In this document: positions 13,317 through 19,122 of the stretch, piece by piece
How the letters are laid out: each line of letters begins with the position of its first letter
How positions within the stretch are numbered: position 1 is the stretch's first letter
Origin: Deinococcus detaillensis
GTDB taxonomy: Bacteria > Deinococcota > Deinococci > Deinococcales > Deinococcaceae
Reading direction: 5' to 3'
Assembly: GCF_007280555.1 (NCBI RefSeq)
Contig: NZ_VKDB01000034.1
Location: 1 to 22,552 of the forward strand
Length of the DNA stretch: 22,552 nt
The notes under the pieces: model-generated
The model's input: the letters and a program-made list of their open reading frames with translations, nothing else
Databases searched by the model: none
What the model was told of the DNA's origin: nothing
Made by a program: the position numbers and the translations under genes

Positions 13317-14063
13317 ATGCACGCCATCGCTTACTACCGCGTCTCCAGACAAAAACAAGCTGCCTCCGGTCTCGGCCTCGAAGCCCAGCAAGCCAACGTC
13401 GCCATCTTCGCCCGGTCGCGCGGATACGAGGTCACCGCCTCTTTCACCGAAGTCGAAACCGGCACCAACAAGCGCCACCGACCTGAGCTCGCCCGCGCCC
13501 TCGAACAGGCCAGACGGGAAGGTGCTGAGTTGCTGATCGCCAAGCTCGACCGGCTCGCGAGGAACGTTCACTTCGTGTCGGGATTGATGGAGAGCAAGGT
13601 CAAGTTCACCGCCGTCGACCTCCCGGAGGTGGACTCGCTGACGGTGCACATCCTCGCCGCCGTGGCCGAACAGGAAGCCAAGATGATCTCGACACGCACG
13701 AGGGATGCACTCCAGGCCGCCAGGGCGCGGGGCGTCAAACTCGGCACGCCAGGGAATCTCACGCCGGAAGCGAGGTTGCGCGGCGCACAGGTTAGGCGGC
13801 AGCGGGCGATTGATGTCTACAAGTTGGTCAGCGGCTACATCCAGCTTCTCAGGGGACAGGGCATGTCGTTGCAGAAGATCGCCGCGCGCCTGAACGCTGA
13901 GGGACACTGCACGGTCATGGGCAAACAATGGCAGCCCACGCAGGTTAGAAACGTCCTACTCAGATGCGCGCCGACTTCAGTAGAGGGGGACTGGGACTGG
14001 AGTGACTCGACTCCATCGTGCGTCCGGCCTGCAAGGAATGCCGCGAGCGACTCAGTCGCCTGA
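13317..14063 (+). CDS. Serine recombinase (resolvase/invertase family)
   Basis: A 248-residue site-specific recombinase. The catalytic domain starts AIAYYRVSRQKQ with nucleophile Ser10. The conserved Arg-bearing motif LLIAKLDRLARN (about 75) follows, then the long helix with LAAVAEQEAKMISTRTRDAL (about 117-136), which mediates dimer contact. The short DNA-binding tail (MSLQKIAARLNAEG, about 183-196, then W-x-x-x-x-V-x-N-V-L) resembles the helix-turn-helix of resolvases. The last 25 residues (SVEGDWDWSD...) appear unrelated to the family. The gene is preceded by a palindrome that could be its own site. It may resolve plasmid multimers, or it may have moved the neighbouring helicase-HNH cargo. 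Confidence 0.9.
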   Translation: MHAIAYYRVSRQKQAASGLGLEAQQANVAIFARSRGYEVTASFTEVETGTNKRHRPELARALEQARREGAELLIAKLDRLARNVHFVSGLMESKVKFTAVDLPEVDSLTVHILAAVAEQEAKMISTRTRDALQAARARGVKLGTPGNLTPEARLRGAQVRRQRAIDVYKLVSGYIQLLRGQGMSLQKIAARLNAEGHCTVMGKQWQPTQVRNVLLRCAPTSVEGDWDWSDSTPSCVRPARNAASDSVA

Positions 14064-14218
14064 GACGTGATAAACGATGGAACAGGCGTCCACATCGCTC
14101 ATGGTGCGCGGCACATGAGGTCGAGCCTCATGACTGTTCTCAAATCGACAACCTCTGGTGCAAGCAATATGGCCAGAAGCGCCAAGATCGCGGCTCCCCG
14201 CGCTACCTTGATTCATGA
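14018..14218 (+). CDS. Possible small Cys-rich protein (66 aa)
   Basis: A GTG-started frame overlaps the end of the recombinase gene. The product has a Cys/His pattern that could bind zinc: RPACKECRERLSRLRR, then SWCAAHEVEPHDC and LWCKQYGQ. No ribosome-binding site is evident, and part of the frame lies in the recombinase tail. The region after the recombinase also has a CATGAGG/CCTCATG inverted repeat (14112-14130). It could be a phage-type zinc-finger protein or a chance frame. Confidence 0.3.
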   Translation: MRPACKECRERLSRLRRDKRWNRRPHRSWCAAHEVEPHDCSQIDNLWCKQYGQKRQDRGSPRYLDS

Positions 14219-14277
14219 TCTTGCCTGACCTATCGAAGCTGACCGATCTCGCGCGCTCATCCGTTCAGGCAGAAGAA

Positions 14278-14323
14278 AAAACCTCCGCCTCATCCCGACA
14301 CTCGCTTACGACGCCGAGGTTTT
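14278..14323 (+). promoter_or_regulatory. Hairpin that could mask the helicase-HNH ribosome-binding site
   Basis: AAAACCTC (14278-14285) is the exact complement of GAGGTTTT (14316-14323). The latter contains the GAGG ribosome-binding sequence of the ATG at 14325. In RNA the stem would hide the site. An 8-bp stem with a 30-nt loop is modest, so this is a hypothesis about translational control. Confidence 0.35.
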
Positions 14324-14324
14324 G

Positions 14325-16880
14325 ATGTCACCCACCCTGCGCTCTTCCATCCTGTACCCACTCGCTGAGGCCCGCCGCAATCCTTCGCAGAAGCAGCCAG
14401 CCAGCCATCAGGCCCAGGCGCTCAGCAAACTCCGCAGCTGGTTTGGGGAAAGAGCGCCAGTTCACGGCGGCATCCTGGTCTTGCCGACCGGCGGTGGAAA
14501 GACCTTCACAGCCCAGCGTTTCCTGACCACCCTGCCGCTCTCGCAAGGCCACAAGGTGATCTGGCTGGCCCATACCCACCACCTGCTCGACCAAGCAGCC
14601 CACGGCTTCGGACGGGTCAACCTGACCGGCGGCTACGAAGTGGGCCACGTGCAGGGCCAGCGGACTCAGCTCACTCTGCGCACGGTCTCTGGAACGCCGG
14701 AACATGGCCGGGTCAATCAGATCAGCGGCAGCGACGACGTACTGATCATCACCTTGCAGAGCCTCGCCAGAGCTTTGAAGGATGGTCGGCAGCGGGGCCT
14801 GAACGCTTTTCTAAAGGAAGCTCAGAGCTCTGGCCTGACGGTGATCTTCGACGAGTGTCACCACGCCCCAGCGAACAGTTACCGGAAAATGATCGAGGCC
14901 TTGAGGTCCGCCGTGCCGGACCTCAGCTTGCTGGGCCTGACCGCCACGCCGGACTACTCCGATGAGCGCCGCAAAGGCTGGCTCAAACAGCTGTTCCCGC
15001 AGGGCATCCTGTACCAGGTCAGTCCCCAGCGTTTGATGGCGCAGCGGATTCTCTCCCGGCCACGCATCGAGGAGGCCCTGACGCAGGTCGAGCCGCAACT
15101 GGACGCAGCGGAGTTTCGCGCTTGGACCTCAACACACCGGGATATCCCGGAGAAGGTCGTGCGGCACCTAGCGCAGAACGCGGGCCGCAATGCGCTGATC
15201 GTTCAGCGTTACCTCGAGCACCGGGAGCGCTACGGACGCACCATCATCTTTGCCGACCGCTGGTACCAGTGCGATGCCCTGGTGACCCTACTGCGGGATC
15301 AGGGCGTGCGTGCCGACGCCATCTACACCCAACAAGACCATGACCCAGGCACCACTGAGGGCCGCAACGCGCGAACCCAGACGGACAACGCCGCCGTGCT
15401 CGAGCGCTTCAAGGACGGCCACCTCGACGTGATTGTCAACATCCGGATGTTGACTGAGGGCACCGACGTGCCGGGCGTGCAGACGGTGTTCCTGACCCGC
15501 CAGACCACCAGCCGGATTCTGCTGACCCAGATGATCGGGCGGGCCTTGCGGGGCCCGCAGTTCGGGGGAACCGATGAAGCCAACGTGGTGGCCTTCATCG
15601 ACCAGTGGAAACAGCACGTCAACTGGGCACGCTGGGACGACCTGGTCGAGGGAGGCACCGAAGAGGGCGACTCTCCTGACCGTCAGCGCCTGAACGTTCA
15701 GTACCTCAGCGGCGACCTGGTGTCGCGTCTGGCACGGGAACTGAACAGCGGTGAAGTCAATACGGTTCCCTTCCTCTCGCTGCTGCCCGTCGGCTGGTAC
15801 GCGATCAGCTTCGACGCGGCGGTCGAAGACGGTGAAGCCCAGGAACAGCAGGACGACATCGAGACGGTGCGACAGCTGATCCCGGTCTTCGACCAGGATC
15901 TGGCCGGGTACCAGGCCCTGTTTCAGGAAGTGGCGCTCGATTCAATCGACAGTTTCGCCGATCTGATCGTCACACCGGAAGAGCGCGACCTTGTCGCGGA
16001 CTGGACCCGCCGGTTCTTTCCCGAGGGTGAGCGGCTGACCCGGCTCGATCAGGACTTGATGGCCGTGCTGCGACACGCTGCTTTGAACGGAGTCTGGCCA
16101 GCCCTGACGGCGTTTGAGGATCGGGAACTCTACGATGTAGACATGCTGGCTGGGAAGCTGGCATTCGAACAGGGACTGGGGATGGTGCAGATCGACCAGA
16201 CCCTGAGAGCCGAGTACGCCCGATCAGACCGGCTGTGGCAGACCCTCTACCCGACCTACACCCTGCTCAAGCAGCAGTTCGATCACAGCGTCAACCAGCG
16301 TCTGAACCGGCCGCAGGAGGTGGCCTCTCCCGAACTCGGCCAGGTCGGCGAACTACCCGAGTCGCCGGAAGTTCCCAGCGAAATCAAGGCGGCCGTCAAG
16401 AATCGTGACCGCTGGTGCCTGTGCTGCCACCGGGAGGGCCAGCGCCTGCAAGTCGACCACATCCGCCCGCGTTACCTGGGCGGCACGCACGACGTCGAAA
16501 ACCTGCAACTGCTGTGCGCGGAGTGCAACCGCAGCAAGGGAACGGCCGTGATGAACTTCCGGGTGACGCGGCCTCAGGGCCTTGAGCCGGCTTCCACGCC
16601 CGTCTTCCTGCGGGCCTTCGCCGGAGACGCCCGCAACTCCGATGATCTGGAACAGTACTTGCGGCGAGCGGTCAACCTGCACTTCGGCTGCGCGGCCACC
16701 GCGATCGTGGTCATCCGTCAGCGCGGAACCAACCTGCGCCGCTGGAGCCTGACGCTGCACCAAGGTAATCCGCCTCAGGGCCTGGAATCGCTGCTGCGCA
16801 AAGTGGTCGACGAGGTTAACAGCTTTCGCCGGACAGAACGGGTGACTGAAATCGAGACCATCGACGTTCACACCACGTAA
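14325..16880 (+). CDS. SF2 (DEAH-type) helicase fused to HNH endonuclease
   Basis: An 851-residue fusion. The SF2 motor has motif I LPTGGGKTFT (53-62), DECH box IFDECHH (174-180), motif III LTATP (205-209), and a second RecA domain with VNIRMLTEGTDVPGVQ (371-386) and motif VI QMIGRALRGP (402-411). Residues 440-690 are an uncharacterised linker. The HNH nuclease at about 690-740 has WCLCCHREGQ, LQVDHIRPRYLGG (Asp711-His712), N726 and LLCAECNRSKG (Cys731, Cys734). About 100 residues follow. An ATP-driven DNA motor plus a nicking or cutting domain in one chain suggests defence against phage or plasmids, but this exact architecture is not tied here to a named system. Start ATG 14325 has GAGG 5 nt upstream, and a GntR gene follows after 25 bp. 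Confidence 0.88.
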   Translation: MSPTLRSSILYPLAEARRNPSQKQPASHQAQALSKLRSWFGERAPVHGGILVLPTGGGKTFTAQRFLTTLPLSQGHKVIWLAHTHHLLDQAAHGFGRVNLTGGYEVGHVQGQRTQLTLRTVSGTPEHGRVNQISGSDDVLIITLQSLARALKDGRQRGLNAFLKEAQSSGLTVIFDECHHAPANSYRKMIEALRSAVPDLSLLGLTATPDYSDERRKGWLKQLFPQGILYQVSPQRLMAQRILSRPRIEEALTQVEPQLDAAEFRAWTSTHRDIPEKVVRHLAQNAGRNALIVQRYLEHRERYGRTIIFADRWYQCDALVTLLRDQGVRADAIYTQQDHDPGTTEGRNARTQTDNAAVLERFKDGHLDVIVNIRMLTEGTDVPGVQTVFLTRQTTSRILLTQMIGRALRGPQFGGTDEANVVAFIDQWKQHVNWARWDDLVEGGTEEGDSPDRQRLNVQYLSGDLVSRLARELNSGEVNTVPFLSLLPVGWYAISFDAAVEDGEAQEQQDDIETVRQLIPVFDQDLAGYQALFQEVALDSIDSFADLIVTPEERDLVADWTRRFFPEGERLTRLDQDLMAVLRHAALNGVWPALTAFEDRELYDVDMLAGKLAFEQGLGMVQIDQTLRAEYARSDRLWQTLYPTYTLLKQQFDHSVNQRLNRPQEVASPELGQVGELPESPEVPSEIKAAVKNRDRWCLCCHREGQRLQVDHIRPRYLGGTHDVENLQLLCAECNRSKGTAVMNFRVTRPQGLEPASTPVFLRAFAGDARNSDDLEQYLRRAVNLHFGCAATAIVVIRQRGTNLRRWSLTLHQGNPPQGLESLLRKVVDEVNSFRRTERVTEIETIDVHTT

Positions 16881-16905
16881 GGTGCAGCTGTGGGCCGGAG
16901 GTGTC

Positions 16906-17661
16906 ATGAGCCGACACGCTAGGCACCGCAGCAATGATCTGGCACGTTCCCAGATACAAAAGGAGCATGTGGCCAAGTACATCGACATCAAAAACGTGCT
17001 GAAAGAGAGAATCGTCTCCAACTATTATCCGGTAGATCTGCCTCTGCCCACAGAGCCTGAGCTGGCAGAAGAGCTGGGCGTGGCCCGGATGACCCTGCGG
17101 CGGGCCATGGACGAACTGGAAAAGGAGGGCAGCCTGCGGCGGGAACAGGGCCGTGGGAGTTATCCCACAGGCCGGCGCTTCTACCCAGGGTTCTTCGAGT
17201 CGCCGGAGTTCGGCCGATGGGCCGAGACCACTGAGCGGCGCACGGTGGTGTTGAGTGTTCAGACGACGCAAGCCACGCCTGAGGTTGGTGCGCTGCTGGA
17301 CCTCCCTGAACACGCTCCGGTGCTGACGCTGCGTCGGCAACGCTGGGCCGCCGGACGACCGCTGATGGTGGAGCACTGGTTCATCAGTGCGGCCCTGATC
17401 CCGGACGCGTTTTTCAACCATATGACTGCCGACAGTCTCTACGAGGTGCTCATCTCCTTGGGCCTGACGCTCTCTCACGTTCAGCAGGACCTTCAGGCCG
17501 TGAGTTTGAACGTTCAGGAAGCTGAAGCACTGAACGTTCAGCCAGGAACGCCAGCGTTCCTGTTGAGGCGCACAGTCTCCGACGCGGCGCAGCGAGTTCT
17601 GCATGTGAAGCTCTGGTTCAGTGGTGACGCACCAGCGTTCCATGCGGTCTTCAACCAGTGA
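16906..17661 (+). CDS. GntR/UTRA-type transcriptional regulator
   Basis: A 251-residue repressor of the HutC/FarR type. The winged helix-turn-helix spans about residues 24-90 (LPLPTEPELAEELGVARMTL, then RRAMDELEKEGSLRREQGRG). A UTRA ligand-binding domain follows (about 105-250: LLDLPEHAPVLTLRRQRWAA, then a MVEHWFI strand, then AEALNVQPGTPAFLLRRTVS). The wing has GSYPTGRR in place of the usual GTFV. ATG 16906 was chosen for the GGAGG 5 nt upstream; an earlier in-frame ATG at 16882 lacks one. It lies 25 bp after the helicase-HNH gene on the same strand and probably shares its transcript. UTRA regulators normally sense small metabolites, so its place beside a nuclease gene is unusual. It may control that gene. 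Confidence 0.9.
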   Translation: MSRHARHRSNDLARSQIQKEHVAKYIDIKNVLKERIVSNYYPVDLPLPTEPELAEELGVARMTLRRAMDELEKEGSLRREQGRGSYPTGRRFYPGFFESPEFGRWAETTERRTVVLSVQTTQATPEVGALLDLPEHAPVLTLRRQRWAAGRPLMVEHWFISAALIPDAFFNHMTADSLYEVLISLGLTLSHVQQDLQAVSLNVQEAEALNVQPGTPAFLLRRTVSDAAQRVLHVKLWFSGDAPAFHAVFNQ

Positions 17662-18081
17662 AATCAGTCGTGCTCATGGTCCACCGAGACGCTCTGGGCG
17701 TAACCGCACCAGAGGCTGGATCGTTCGACTCCTCCAGGTCCTTCGGCGGGTGACTGACAAGAGGGCAACAAGTTCTCCCTTAGGGCGCGACTTGGCTCTG
17801 TCGATCAACAGGCCGAGCATCATATCGGTGCTCCTGACTCTGCGAACGGACTAAAGGCATCGTGGTTTCACAACTCGGAGTGACACAACCGGTTCTACCG
17901 GGCTGACTTACAGCTCAGGCGGAAAGCGAAGCCAGTGAATCAAAGTGGCGGCCAGTTGGAGGAAGCGCTACGTGGTCGTCAAGTTCCAAGTCCATAGTTT
18001 TCCAAATAACCTCTAAAAACTTTTCTAAAGCAAAGACAGGCAGGGAGGGTGAAGAGAAAGTACTGGTGTCAAGGAGACACT
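17662..18081. other. Intergenic region before tnpB
   Basis: No gene is supported in these 420 bp. The last 100 bp (about 17980-18060) are markedly AT-richer than the surroundings and probably hold the tnpB promoter and the left end of its element. I could not define an element end or a target-associated motif. The GntR side (17662-17860) has short frames on both strands with no coding character. Confidence 0.4.
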
Positions 18082-19122
18082 ATGTACAACAAGAAAAACA
18101 GCAACAGCAACATCAACACTTACAACGTAAGAGTCTTGCGGCCCGGCTACGCAGATATTGGGCAGGCTATGGAGCAAAACCAGTTCAAGCGGGCAGAAGG
18201 GTACCGTAGCGGTGGTGGCCAGGGCCAGTTGTGGCAACTGGCAGGTGGGCAGGCGACCGATCAGGCTGCCCTCGATGACCGGTCGTTCGCCATGGGGCAG
18301 ACCGTCATCCAGGCCAACATCCATCAACTGCCCGGTGAGGCGTTCGCGGCCCTGGTCACAGGCTCCCACGGTCAGTTCGAACGTCAGCGCGACATCAGTC
18401 GGCTCCTCACCCTGGTGGGCATGGGGGCCGGTGCGGTCGTAGGGGCCGCTGCACAGACGCCCGCAGATGCTCTGTCCCGCCTGAGTCTTCCGAGCTGCGT
18501 CTGGAAGCCCAGTGAGACGCGCTTGATCCAGCAGGGCCACGACTGGCTGCTCTCACTCTGTTTCGAGACGGCTGGCGGCTGGACGCCGCAAGGCAGACGT
18601 GCAGCCGCGGGCGTGGACATTGGTTTGCAGCCTCTGGCAACTGCGGTGATAGGTGACCGCTTCCTCGCGACTCAGGGTCCAGACGAAAATCAGGTTCGGC
18701 AGATGAACGGGTTCAGGCCTGACGTGGTCGAAGTCGTCGAGTCTCTCCTCGCGGGACAAGGACTCGACTTGCTCACCGATGAACTGATACGGAGTGCTGG
18801 ATACGTCGCGGTAGAAGCGTTGACCTTCAGCGGTCTGCGTGAAAAAGACTCCTTCAAACGCTTCGTCAGCCGTGCTCGGGCGTCTGCTGTCGTGGATTGG
18901 CACCAGTGCTGGTTACCGCAGCAGCTGCGTAACGCCGGCATCCCGTTCACTCGGGTGGATCCCAGATACACGAGCCAGCAGTGCCAGTGCGGATCCCGCA
19001 TGACTGAACGCGACGGCAGTCACATGCACTGCTACGCGTGCGGTTGGGAAGGCGACGCCCACAGGAACGCTGCCCTAAATATCTGTCGTCTGGGTCAAAG
19101 CCGTTTGCGCCGGGCTTCCTGA
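18082..19122 (+). CDS. tnpB: TnpB-family (RuvC-like, Cas12 relative) protein, possibly catalytically impaired
   Basis: A 346-residue TnpB. RuvC-I is AAGVDIGLQPLATAV with Asp179, and RuvC-II is VAVEALTFSGL with Glu245. The zinc finger has Cys301/Cys303 (TSQQCQCG) and Cys317/Cys320 (CYACGWEG). RuvC-III reads GDAHRNAALNI. TnpB nucleases are guided by an omega RNA from the 3' end of their element. Two deviations stand out. The RuvC-III position normally Asp (D-x-N-A-A) is His327, one base change from GAC. The first zinc knuckle is C-x-C rather than C-x-x-C. The RuvC-I to II interval (66 residues) is also short, and the N-terminus is atypical. Start ATG 18082 has AAGGAG 5 nt upstream. The gene overlaps the next one tail to tail by 28 bp. 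Confidence 0.9.
   Translation: MYNKKNSNSNINTYNVRVLRPGYADIGQAMEQNQFKRAEGYRSGGGQGQLWQLAGGQATDQAALDDRSFAMGQTVIQANIHQLPGEAFAALVTGSHGQFERQRDISRLLTLVGMGAGAVVGAAAQTPADALSRLSLPSCVWKPSETRLIQQGHDWLLSLCFETAGGWTPQGRRAAAGVDIGLQPLATAVIGDRFLATQGPDENQVRQMNGFRPDVVEVVESLLAGQGLDLLTDELIRSAGYVAVEALTFSGLREKDSFKRFVSRARASAVVDWHQCWLPQQLRNAGIPFTRVDPRYTSQQCQCGSRMTERDGSHMHCYACGWEGDAHRNAALNICRLGQSRLRRAS

Noticed and set aside
13245..13928. 227-codon minus-strand frame opposite the serine recombinase
   Set aside because: The recombinase frame has all catalytic motifs and a promoter. The antisense frame is a shadow.
17710..17745. tRNA-like T-loop (GTTCGACTCC) after the GntR gene
   Set aside because: The flanking bases do not form a T-stem and no acceptor or anticodon stem could be drawn.
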